Source of the DNA: Eubacteriales bacterium
GTDB lineage: Bacteria; Bacillota; Clostridia; Oscillospirales; CAG-382
NCBI GenBank assembly: GCA_028701715.1
Contig: JAQVQF010000041.1
Coordinates: 1-13,834, forward strand
Direction: 5' to 3'
DNA: 13,834 bases
Shown: one piece after another, positions 1 through 7,362 of the stretch
Layout: each line of letters opens with the position of its first letter
How positions within the stretch are numbered: position 1 is the first letter of the stretch
Program-made: the position numbers and the translations under genes
Notes under the pieces: model-generated
Databases searched by the model: none
What the model saw: the letters and a program-made list of their open reading frames with translations, nothing else
Told to the model about the DNA's origin: nothing

Positions 1-1
1 A

Positions 2-634
2 GTAATCCGCATTGCCTGGATGAAGGGCGCTCTTGACACGCCTGCGCAGAATCAATGCTCGGCTATCGAAGGATATCTGAACGCCGCTATCGAAGGTTCC
101 GGTTTCGGCGCCATAACTCTTGAACCTTACGGAAGCCTTAACGACCGTTACGGCGACGTAGGTACCCGCGGCGATTACGCAATCGGTTACGGAGCATGGG
201 GCGGCGCGGCCTTCTATCCGTTCCGCAATCTCCAGGTTTACTGTGACAACGGCCAATATTCCCTCCATGAGGGCAGATGCTGGGATCCTTCCACCGAAAC
301 CTATACCATGACGGTTGACGGCGAAGAAGTGACTATGACCTGGAAAGAATGGTCCGGCGCGCTTATCGGAGTCGGTCAGTTTGCCGAAGCCGACAACCAG
401 ATAAAGCTGGAAATCACCGCCGAGCTTGAAAGAGCATATCTTGAAAAATATTACAGGATTCCGCTTTCCAACTCCACCAATTGTTTCATAATGGGCTTCC
501 AGGCCGATTATTACACCGATGTGTACAATATTATGTACGATTTCGGCGGATTCAGACTTATGAAGTATAATTACACGGATGCCGAATGGGCCAAATATGT
601 AGATACTCAAAACGGAGCTCTTAAGTACGAGTAA
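2..634 (+). CDS. Oligopeptide ABC transporter substrate-binding protein (SBP family 5), C-terminal part
   Basis: Open frame entering from the left edge (reading from base 2) and ending at TAA 632-634, leaving about 210 residues. It resembles the C-terminal lobe of clostridial SBP_bac_5 peptide-binding lipoproteins: an aromatic- and glycine-rich segment (DYAIGYGAWGG, then a YPFRNLQVY-like stretch), a helix-rich section, and a closing segment of the type GGFRLMKYNYTDAEW followed by AKYVDTQNG. The family captures peptides outside the membrane and hands them to the OppBC permease. The signal peptide and lipobox lie off the window, so surface anchoring is inferred. Directly downstream are two stem-loops and then oppB, the usual order for this operon type. 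The ATG at base 20 is internal and not a start. Identification rests on C-terminal pattern plus context, which together are convincing; ligand specificity cannot be read. Confidence 0.85.
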   Translation, partial: VIRIAWMKGALDTPAQNQCSAIEGYLNAAIEGSGFGAITLEPYGSLNDRYGDVGTRGDYAIGYGAWGGAAFYPFRNLQVYCDNGQYSLHEGRCWDPSTETYTMTVDGEEVTMTWKEWSGALIGVGQFAEADNQIKLEITAELERAYLEKYYRIPLSNSTNCFIMGFQADYYTDVYNIMYDFGGFRLMKYNYTDAEWAKYVDTQNGALKYE

Positions 635-657
635 TTCGATATAGCTCACTTACATGA

Positions 658-690
658 TATAAGCAGGGGGGCGCCGCTCCCCTGCTTATA
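658..690 (+). promoter_or_regulatory. Strong intercistronic stem-loop after the binding-protein gene
   Basis: Perfect 12-bp inverted repeat: TATAAGCAGGGG (658-669) pairs with CCCCTGCTTATA (679-690). The stem can extend by a G-U and a G-C pair into the 9-nt loop. It starts 23 nt after the binding-protein stop codon. The bases that follow are not T-rich, so it is a poor intrinsic terminator by itself. It fits a processing or 3'-end-protecting hairpin that raises binding-protein mRNA above permease mRNA, as known for mal and other ABC importer operons. The function is inference; the pairing is seen directly. Confidence 0.75.
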
Positions 691-721
691 CCCGTATTTG
701 TGGTGAAATCTCCGACATAAG

Positions 722-765
722 AGCATACACATTCTTCCGTCCGATTGATCTATGCGTATGCTTTT
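722..765 (+). terminator. Second hairpin with short T-run upstream of oppB (partial terminator or attenuator)
   Basis: AGCATACACAT (722-732) pairs with ATGCGTATGCT (752-762), ten of eleven positions with one A-C mismatch, around a 19-nt loop, and runs into TTTT (762-765). It is weaker than the 658-690 hairpin but has the T-run that one lacks. Together they may partly terminate transcription leaving the binding-protein gene. I see no convincing promoter between here and oppB, so read-through is needed to express the permease genes. Confidence 0.45.
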
Positions 766-834
766 CTGTCGAAGATAAACGCTGACTAAACGCATAACCT
801 ACTCTTGTTCCAAATAAAAGGAGAAACAAATAAA

Positions 835-1794
835 ATGGGAAAGTACGTAATCAAAAGAGTACTCCTGATGTTTTTTACACTGTTCATTATTATGACCGTG
901 TGTTTTATGCTCATAAGGATTTTACCCAGAGAGCTGCCGACAGATAAAGTGCAGGCGTCTGCGATCGCTTCCCGCTGGGAAGCGCTCGGATATAACAAGC
1001 CCCTTCTTGTCCAATTCGGTATTTATATTAAAAACATATTTTTACATTGGGATTTCGGAACTTCTTGGAAAATTGCCTTCCGTCAACCCGCCTGGGATGT
1101 ACTGACAGGAAGACTTCTGCCCACAATTCTTGTTAATCTGTACTCTTTGATTTTATCCATTCCGGTGGGAATCGGACTGGGCGTATTTGCCGCAATTAAA
1201 AAAAATAAATGGCAGGACTCACTTATCAGCACCATGATTATGGTGTTTGTTTCTGTGCCCAGCTACGTTTACGCTTTTCTTGTGCAATTTATATTCTACT
1301 TTAAGCTCGGATGGCTGCCCCCTCTTGTATATTCGTTGGCAGACGGAGGCGGTTCCTGGCTGACATGGAAGATGTTCGTGAGCATGATTTTACCCGTGCT
1401 GGCGTTATCGTTCGGAGAAATAGCCGGGCTCTGCCGTTTTACACGCGCCGAGCTAACCGAAACCTTAACTTCGGACTATATGCTCCTTGCGCGTACAAAG
1501 GGTCTTACCCGCGCTCAGGCGACCACGCGTCACGCTTTAAGAAACGCCATGGTACCGATCCTCCCCATGATAATTTCGAGCTTTATCGGGATTTTAGGCG
1601 GCTCCATGATTATTGAAAGGATTTTTTCAATACCCGGTGTCGGACAGCTCTATATACAGTCAATTAATCTTTTGGACTACGACGTGTTTATGATGGACTG
1701 TGTGTTTTATACCTTCGTCAGCCTTCTTGCCGGAATTGCCGTAGATATAAGCTATGGATTTATCGATCCGAGAATCAGAATGGGGGAAAAATAA
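835..1794 (+). CDS. oppB: Oligopeptide ABC transporter permease, OppB/DppB type
   Basis: A 319-residue inner-membrane permease of the BPD_transp_1 family, close to the usual OppB length. It opens with the typical short basic stretch and first membrane helix (MGKYVIKRVLLMFFTLFII), then an extracytoplasmic loop (about 30-95) and five further membrane segments. The cytoplasmic EAA loop that docks on the ATPases is clear at about 214-242 (DYMLLARTKGL, then HALRNAMVPI). The C-terminus DPRIRMGE is the classic OppB ending. ATG 835 is chosen because AAGGAG (818-823) precedes it and homology begins there; the frame stays open to a TTG at 805, which has no ribosome site and would add ten unlike residues. 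The stop is one base before oppC. It pairs with OppC to form the peptide channel. No insertion is seen, in contrast with oppC, oppD and oppF. Confidence 0.93.
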   Translation: MGKYVIKRVLLMFFTLFIIMTVCFMLIRILPRELPTDKVQASAIASRWEALGYNKPLLVQFGIYIKNIFLHWDFGTSWKIAFRQPAWDVLTGRLLPTILVNLYSLILSIPVGIGLGVFAAIKKNKWQDSLISTMIMVFVSVPSYVYAFLVQFIFYFKLGWLPPLVYSLADGGGSWLTWKMFVSMILPVLALSFGEIAGLCRFTRAELTETLTSDYMLLARTKGLTRAQATTRHALRNAMVPILPMIISSFIGILGGSMIIERIFSIPGVGQLYIQSINLLDYDVFMMDCVFYTFVSLLAGIAVDISYGFIDPRIRMGEK

Positions 1795-1795
1795 T

Positions 1796-3385
1796 ATGTC
1801 GATAAAAAAAGATATAAGTTTACTCCCTTCTGAGAAATTTAAATTCGTTCAGGAAGGAACAAAGCTTTCCGACAAAAAATTCGACAATAAACCGGTTGGC
1901 TATTTTAAGGACGCATGGAGACGCTTCCGTAAAAATAAAGCCAGCGTTGTCGCCATGTGTATAATAATATTTATTGTTCTTTTCGCGTTTCTCACCCCGC
2001 TTTTGAATACCAATTATGATTCCACTTTTAAGGATATATATTATCAGAAAAAAGCGCCGAGAAATCTTTTCCTGTCGCAGTTCGGTATTTGCGACGGCGG
2101 CACAAACCGCAGCTTTTCAGAATCGGGGCTTATAAAAACCATTGCTGTCGGCATTGCGGCCGAGGATAAGCAAAGCAACGGCGATTTAACGATCGCCCAG
2201 GGGCTAAAGAGCAAATACCAGCCGATTTTAAATTTAAGCGAGCCGGTTTCCTACATTGACGGAGCAAAAAACGAAAAGCTCTCTTATCCGGGACGAGTCG
2301 AGGTCTATTATGAAATCGGATTTATATATAAAAGCGTAGAACAGGAAGAATATAAAAGAATAGTCGAATGGCAGGAAAAGACCGGTTTGCAGGTTTTGTA
2401 TCCCTTAATAGAGGAAAACGAATTTTATCCCGATACGACGGACGCAAACTATTGGTATAAAGCAGTAAAGTATAAAGATCAAGGAGTTATGCCCGTTTCA
2501 ACTGCCGACGGCTTAATAAAACGCATTTCTTACAGCGAAAACATGAAGCTGGAAGATAATTATATGCGCGATAACGACGGCAACGCCGTATTTTATCAAT
2601 ACACCGGCGGCGGAAACATTAACACCGCTCAGTATAAAGTGCGAATCCTGTATTATAATTATTATATTTATCAAAATGGCTTTGAGCCCGAGTATATTTT
2701 CGGAACCGACAGCGTAGGCTTCGACCTTTCTCTGCGCTTAGCCGGAGGCATAAAGCTTTCGCTTCTGATCGCGGTGTGTGTGTCGATTATTAACTTTATT
2801 ATCGGCGCCATTTACGGTGCGATAGAGGGTTATTACGGCGGCGTTGTAGACATTACGCTTGAGCGTGTTTCGGACATCCTTGCCGGTGTGCCGTTTATTG
2901 TAGTGGCAACGCTTTTCCAGATTCATTTGGCGGCAAAGGTCGGAGCCGTGCCGAGTCTATTGTTTGCCTTCGTTCTGACAGGGTGGATCGGTACCGCTTC
3001 GCGCGTGCGAACCCAATTCTACCGTTTTAAAAATCAGGAATATGTTATGGCGGCGCGGACTCTCGGCGCCAGGGACCGCAGAATTATTTGGAAGCATATC
3101 TTCCCCAATTCGCTCGGAACCATAATAACCTCCAGCGCCTTGGTTATCCCCGGTGTTATCGGAGCCGAAAGCATGCTGTCCTATCTCGGAATCGTAAAGC
3201 TGGGCGGTACCAACGCCACCTCGCTCGGCACCTTACTTTCTGACGCGAGCAGTATATGGACAAATTTCCCTCATCTTATGGTTTTCCCGGCAATCACCAT
3301 TTCACTGCTTATGATTTGCTTTAACCTGTTCGGCAACGGTCTGCGTGATGCATTCAATCCGTCGCTCAGAGGCGTGGAGGATTAA
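1796..3385 (+). CDS. oppC: Oligopeptide ABC transporter permease, OppC/DppC type, with large extracytoplasmic insertion
   Basis: A 529-residue second permease subunit; ordinary OppC is about 300. The N-terminal cytoplasmic part (1-48) with the WRRFRKNKAS-type lead and TM1 (about 50-70) are normal. The canonical motif before TM2 (FGTDSVGFDLSLRLAGG, 302-318, matching the family's LGTDxxGRDxxSR) appears only at residue 302. About 230 residues (72-300) are therefore inserted between TM1 and TM2, on the outer face. The insert is hydrophilic, rich in Tyr, Asp and Asn. The remainder is standard, with the EAA loop at 415-438 (EYVMAARTLGARDRRIIWKH). The start ATG 1796 follows GGGGG at 1782-1786 and lies one base past the oppB stop; an upstream in-frame ATG at 1754 sits inside oppB and lacks a site. 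The insert likely contacts the binding protein or its peptide (inference). Confidence 0.92.
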   Translation: MSIKKDISLLPSEKFKFVQEGTKLSDKKFDNKPVGYFKDAWRRFRKNKASVVAMCIIIFIVLFAFLTPLLNTNYDSTFKDIYYQKKAPRNLFLSQFGICDGGTNRSFSESGLIKTIAVGIAAEDKQSNGDLTIAQGLKSKYQPILNLSEPVSYIDGAKNEKLSYPGRVEVYYEIGFIYKSVEQEEYKRIVEWQEKTGLQVLYPLIEENEFYPDTTDANYWYKAVKYKDQGVMPVSTADGLIKRISYSENMKLEDNYMRDNDGNAVFYQYTGGGNINTAQYKVRILYYNYYIYQNGFEPEYIFGTDSVGFDLSLRLAGGIKLSLLIAVCVSIINFIIGAIYGAIEGYYGGVVDITLERVSDILAGVPFIVVATLFQIHLAAKVGAVPSLLFAFVLTGWIGTASRVRTQFYRFKNQEYVMAARTLGARDRRIIWKHIFPNSLGTIITSSALVIPGVIGAESMLSYLGIVKLGGTNATSLGTLLSDASSIWTNFPHLMVFPAITISLLMICFNLFGNGLRDAFNPSLRGVED

Positions 3386-3387
3386 AT

Positions 3388-5541
3388 ATGGATAAAATTC
3401 TTGAAGCGAAAAATCTGAAAATATCATTCCGCACTTCCAACGGCGCGGTAAAAGCCGTCAGAGATATTTCCTTTGATTTAGAGCGCGGAAAAACCTTTGC
3501 CATTGTCGGTGAATCCGGCTCGGGTAAGTCGGTAACCTCAAGAGCGGTTATCGGTATTCTCGCCGGTAACGCCATTATCGAAGGCGGCGAGATTCTATAT
3601 GACGGCAAAGATCTCTTGAAAATTGAAGAAGACGAAATGCATAAAATACGCGGAGATAAAATATCCATGATATTTCAGGACCCGCTTTCGTCTTTGAATC
3701 CCATCGTTAAAATCGGTAATCAAATCACCGAAGCGATGATATTGAAAAACAAATCCAACCGCCGTGAAGCGCGTAAAGACTTCAACAAAATGCTTGCGAT
3801 TTTAAAAAGCAATATGATTGCCGCCGATAAAACGAGCAACGCGGAAAAAATTTCTGATCTTATCAAGGTTTTCGACAAATGCAATATCGTCGCCAATCAA
3901 TACGAAAATGCTTATAATAACGCTTACACTAAAGCAATTGACCTTTCCTCCGACATTAAGGACGCTCTTTTCAAGCATGAAAAGAAACAAAAAACAGACT
4001 TTACCGCTCTGCTCGGCAATTGCGCCGCAAGGCTTAAAAAGATTTCCGATAAATTTCTTACCGTAGGATATAATGACAGGCTTACAGAGCTTTCCGCACA
4101 GTGCCATAGGCTGAAAAAATTATCTAAATCGGAGGATTTCGAAAACAAAGCGACGGTTCTCCTGGGAAGCGTCAAAGATTTTTTGGCTGATATGACTTCG
4201 GCAGTCAGACCGAGCTTTTTCCAAATAGGTTATTATCTTTTAAAATATCCCGATACTTCCATCGGGGAAAAACCCATTGAGCGGTTGAATGAAGAAGCTT
4301 TGATTTATCTTAATAAGAACTTTTTGGATGAATTTCTCAGCTTTGAAAAGCTTGGAGTAATCTATTCCTATAACAGAGCTCTTAAAAAGAAAAAATCGGT
4401 TTTGGAACCGCTTCATAAAGCAAAGGAATATTATTCGGGCGATTTTACACACGCGGAAGCCGTGAAATATGCCGAGGATCTTTCCAAGCAGGTCGAAGAA
4501 TCCATTGACAAGCTTGAAATCATTAAAGATAATGTGGCATATACCTTCCGTACCGGCTTGCTTACGGCTATAAACAGGTATTTTACCTGTAAAAAGCGCA
4601 ACCCCAAGGAAGAGCGCCGTTTTGCGAAACAAACGGCAAAGCATGATAAATCGCTTGCCGCCGGAAAAAAAGTCGACTGGAAGGTTATCCCCAAGTCGGT
4701 TTATGATTTAGACGATCTAAAAGAGGATATTGTTTCGGTTGTAAACCGTCTCATTAAAAAGTACGACCGTTATATCGCAGAATCAACTGATATAGACTTT
4801 GATGCGCGCTCTCTTGCCCTTATAGAATATTTTAAGGAAAAAGCCTCTCAGGTTGTATACCGCGTCACAAAGAATATGGCAAAAGAGATGGCCATTAAGC
4901 TTATGGAGGAGGTCGGAATACACGAGCCGCGCAGACGCTTTTATCAATATCCCTTTGAATTTTCCGGCGGTATGAGACAGAGAATTGTTATAGCAATAGC
5001 CTTGGTCGCAAACCCCGATATACTCATCTGTGACGAGCCCACAACCGCGCTTGACGTGACCATTCAGGCACAAATTCTCGAGCTCATCAACAAGCTGAAA
5101 AGGGAAAGGAATCTGACCGTAATATTTATCACCCACGACCTCGGCGTTGTCGCCAATATGGCGGACACCATTGCGGTTATGTATGCGGGCAAGATCGTTG
5201 AATACGGTACCGCCGATGATATTTTCTATAATCCCCGTCATCCCTATACCTGGGCGCTGCTCTCCTCCATGCCGGAATTGGCAACAAGCGAAAAGCTGGA
5301 TACGATCCCGGGAACTCCTCCCAATATGATTTATCCTCCCGAGGGAGACGCTTTCGCCGAGAGAAACAAATATGCCATGGAGATCGATTTTGAGCAGCAA
5401 CCTCCGATGTTTAAAATTTCCGAAACCCATAAAGCGGCCACCTGGCTGCTGCACCCGAACGCGCCGAAGGTGGATATTCCCAAAATCATCACCGATCGTA
5501 TAGAAAGAATGAACAAAACGGGAGGAAGCAATAATGAGTAG
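3388..5541 (+). CDS. oppD: Oligopeptide ABC transporter ATPase, OppD/DppD type, with about 370-residue insertion and lost C-terminal cysteines
   Basis: A 717-residue cytoplasmic ATPase; ordinary OppD is about 330. All nucleotide motifs are intact: Walker A GESGSGKS (41-48), Q-loop IFQDPLSSLNP (Q97), signature FSGGMRQR (525-532), Walker B ILICDEP (545-551, catalytic E550) and switch histidine H583. Q-loop and signature are separated by an extra block of roughly 119-490 that looks fully helical, Lys/Glu-rich and without membrane segments; homology resumes at MAKEMAIKLMEEVGI. The C-terminal Oligo_HPY domain is recognisable (GDAFAERN, KYAMEID, HKAATWLLHP), but the family's four cysteines are replaced by D654, N660, D667 and T685. 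The start ATG 3388 follows GGAGG (3376-3380) within the end of oppC, two bases past its stop. The end overlaps oppF by 8 nt. Family certain; role of the insert unknown. Confidence 0.93.
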   Translation: MDKILEAKNLKISFRTSNGAVKAVRDISFDLERGKTFAIVGESGSGKSVTSRAVIGILAGNAIIEGGEILYDGKDLLKIEEDEMHKIRGDKISMIFQDPLSSLNPIVKIGNQITEAMILKNKSNRREARKDFNKMLAILKSNMIAADKTSNAEKISDLIKVFDKCNIVANQYENAYNNAYTKAIDLSSDIKDALFKHEKKQKTDFTALLGNCAARLKKISDKFLTVGYNDRLTELSAQCHRLKKLSKSEDFENKATVLLGSVKDFLADMTSAVRPSFFQIGYYLLKYPDTSIGEKPIERLNEEALIYLNKNFLDEFLSFEKLGVIYSYNRALKKKKSVLEPLHKAKEYYSGDFTHAEAVKYAEDLSKQVEESIDKLEIIKDNVAYTFRTGLLTAINRYFTCKKRNPKEERRFAKQTAKHDKSLAAGKKVDWKVIPKSVYDLDDLKEDIVSVVNRLIKKYDRYIAESTDIDFDARSLALIEYFKEKASQVVYRVTKNMAKEMAIKLMEEVGIHEPRRRFYQYPFEFSGGMRQRIVIAIALVANPDILICDEPTTALDVTIQAQILELINKLKRERNLTVIFITHDLGVVANMADTIAVMYAGKIVEYGTADDIFYNPRHPYTWALLSSMPELATSEKLDTIPGTPPNMIYPPEGDAFAERNKYAMEIDFEQQPPMFKISETHKAATWLLHPNAPKVDIPKIITDRIERMNKTGGSNNE

Positions 5542-6787
5542 AATCAATAATGATGAAGTGTTGCTCAAAGTTGAAAACCTCTGTCAGTATTTCGGACCTA
5601 CAAAAGCGGTGGACAATGTATCTTTTGATATAAAAAAGGGAGAGGTTTTCGGCCTTGTGGGCGAATCGGGATGCGGTAAAACCACCACCGGACGTTCCAT
5701 TATCCGTCTTTATAATATAACATCAGGCAATATTTACTTCAAGGGAGAAAGAATATGCGCCGGTACGTTCTCTTATAAAACAGCTATAAAAGAAGCAAAA
5801 AGCAACACCAAAAAGGACATAAAAGCTCTTAAGGAGGAATCGAAAAATAATCCTTCCAAAAAGAAAGAAAATAATGCGGTTATCGAAAAGAAGAAGAGGG
5901 ACCTTGATGCTTTTATCACAGAACAGAAGAATAAAATAAAATCTGCGATTTTTGACCATAAATACTCCGACAGCAGATATTCTCAAAAGTGTGTGGCAAA
6001 AGTAGCGGGCGAATATAATAAAGAGTTTACCGACGCAAAAACGGAAGCGGAAAGAAAAGCTCTCAGCCTGAAATACGCTAAAAAATTTAAAATTGCCAAG
6101 AATACCCGCCTGATTACAAAAATTCAAATGATCTTTCAGGATCCGATTGCCTCGCTCAATCCCCGTATGACGGTGCGTGAAATAATTTCCGAAGGATTGG
6201 TGATTAACGGCATCAAAGACAGGGAATATATTGATGAAAAGGTATATGAAATTTTAGAACTTGTAGGTCTGGTGCGCGAACACGCGGGGAGATACCCCCA
6301 TGAATTTTCCGGCGGACAGCGTCAGCGTATCGGTATAGCCCGCTCCGTTATTATGCGTCCCGAAATGATTATCGCCGATGAACCGATATCGGCGTTGGAT
6401 GTATCCATTCAGGCGCAGGTTATAAATCTTTTAAACGAACTCCGCGACCAGCTGGGTCTGACAATTCTCTTTATCGCTCACGATCTTTCGGTTGTAAAAT
6501 ATTTTTCCGACCGAATCGGCGTAATGTATTTCGGAAAGATGGTCGAATTAGCTTCTTCGGAAGAGCTCTTTTTACACCCGATTCACCCCTATACGCGTTC
6601 ACTTCTCTCTGCTATCCCTCTTCCGGATCCTCATTCCGAAAAAACCCGCGAGCGTATTATTTATGAGCCGCTCATATCTCACGATTATTCGGTAAACAAA
6701 CCCACCATGCGTGAGATCTGTCCGGAGCATTTTATATATTGCAACGATGAGGAAGAAGCAAGATATAAAGAGGAATTCGGATTGTGA
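5534..6787 (+). CDS. oppF: Oligopeptide ABC transporter ATPase, OppF/DppF type, with about 115-residue charged insertion
   Basis: A 417-residue partner ATPase; ordinary OppF is about 320. Walker A GESGCGKT (43-50), Q-loop MIFQDPIASLNP (Q202), signature SGGQRQR (259-265), Walker B MIIADEP (278-284, E283) and H316 are all present. Between Walker A and the Q-loop, where the family has about 35 residues, there are some 115 more (about 73-188). They are very rich in Lys and Glu and probably form a coiled coil. The insertion point differs from that in OppD. The C-terminal Oligo_HPY region is shortened: only C403 matches a family cysteine, and the RCPxA...C segment is missing. The start ATG overlaps the last 8 nt of oppD, with GGAGG at 5521-5525, so translation is probably coupled. 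OppF pairs with OppD to drive peptide uptake by OppBC. Confidence 0.93.
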   Translation: MSRINNDEVLLKVENLCQYFGPTKAVDNVSFDIKKGEVFGLVGESGCGKTTTGRSIIRLYNITSGNIYFKGERICAGTFSYKTAIKEAKSNTKKDIKALKEESKNNPSKKKENNAVIEKKKRDLDAFITEQKNKIKSAIFDHKYSDSRYSQKCVAKVAGEYNKEFTDAKTEAERKALSLKYAKKFKIAKNTRLITKIQMIFQDPIASLNPRMTVREIISEGLVINGIKDREYIDEKVYEILELVGLVREHAGRYPHEFSGGQRQRIGIARSVIMRPEMIIADEPISALDVSIQAQVINLLNELRDQLGLTILFIAHDLSVVKYFSDRIGVMYFGKMVELASSEELFLHPIHPYTRSLLSAIPLPDPHSEKTRERIIYEPLISHDYSVNKPTMREICPEHFIYCNDEEEARYKEEFGL

Positions 6788-7215
6788 AAAAAAAATATAT
6801 TGTTTCTTTGACCAAATATACGATAACCGTAGGCATAGGATCGGCGATTTCATATCTTGTATATAATCTCTACGGCGCAGCCGCGGGTAATATATCAGAT
6901 AAATACCGCATTTTGTGCGATGCTTTTACTATACCGGGTATTCTGATGCTGATGTCGGGATTACTGGTCTGGGTAAGCACAATGGGAGCATTCGACACAT
7001 TGGCATATGCTTTTTCCTGGGCTTTCAACCGATTGATTCCCGGACTTACCCTTAAAAGCAATGTAAAGTTTTACGACTATATCGAACGCAAGAAGAATAA
7101 TCGTATAAAGGGTTATTCGTTCCTTTTCATCTGCGGTTTAGCTTTTTTACTCATATCCGTCGTGTTCCTAATCCTTTTCTACACTTCTCCCTATGGTGAT
7201 GCCAATTATATGTAA
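6784..7215 (+). CDS. DUF3899-type small membrane protein
   Basis: A 143-residue protein with three predicted membrane segments (about 11-30, 44-66 and 110-133), separated by a cytoplasmic-looking basic stretch (KFYDYIERKKNNRIKG, 95-110). The central pattern (GILMLMSGLLVWVSTMGAFD, then LAYAFSWAFNRL) matches my memory of the DUF3899 family of Firmicutes, which has no known function. The start is GTG at 6784, overlapping the TGA of oppF by four bases (GTGA), with GAGGA a few bases upstream. Translation is therefore probably coupled to oppF, placing this protein in the same operon. It could be an accessory of the transporter, but DUF3899 proteins also occur away from opp genes, so that role is only suggested by position. 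It is the last gene of the operon; a hairpin follows about 46 nt later. Confidence 0.8.
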   Translation: MKKKYIVSLTKYTITVGIGSAISYLVYNLYGAAAGNISDKYRILCDAFTIPGILMLMSGLLVWVSTMGAFDTLAYAFSWAFNRLIPGLTLKSNVKFYDYIERKKNNRIKGYSFLFICGLAFLLISVVFLILFYTSPYGDANYM

Positions 7216-7261
7216 CTCGTCGATAACCTAATAATATTTAAATTGGAATTAGAATTAATAT

Positions 7262-7293
7262 ATCGGGCAGTGGTAATTTTACTGCTGCCTGAT
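7262..7293 (+). terminator. Hairpin closing the opp operon
   Basis: ATCGGGCAGTGGTAA (7262-7276) pairs with TTACTGCTGCCTGAT (7279-7293) over 15 positions, three of them G-U, around a tight AT loop. It lies 46 nt after the DUF3899 stop and before the separate ADP-ribosylglycohydrolase gene. The following TTATATGG is only weakly T-rich, so it may terminate inefficiently. The G-U pairs favour function in the plus-strand RNA. I found no convincing -35/-10 pair between the hairpin and 7363; an imperfect TTTACA at 7302 lacks a good partner. Confidence 0.55.
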
Positions 7294-7362
7294 TTATATG
7301 GTTTACAGCCTTAGCATTAAACGTTAAACAAAAAACATAAACATTGAAGTGGAGGAATTAAA

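Noticed and set aside
805..834. Upstream extension of oppB to a TTG at 805
   Set aside because: There is no ribosome site for it, and the AAGGAG at 818-823 serves ATG 835, where family similarity begins.
3742..4857. Intein or inserted mobile gene inside oppD
   Set aside because: There are no splicing motifs, homing-endonuclease motifs or inverted repeats at the edges; the block reads as a continuous helical domain in frame.
4783..5568. Long 261-codon open frame on the minus strand inside oppD
   Set aside because: It is antisense to the conserved signature, Walker B and C-terminal domain of OppD and shows no family motif or ribosome site; it is a by-product of codon use.
7302..7330. Possible promoter or operator (TTTACA; TTAAACGTTAAAC) before the ADP-ribosylglycohydrolase gene
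   Set aside because: The -10 match at 17 bp is only about three of six, and the TTAAAC repeats are too short and imperfect to call a LacI-type operator.
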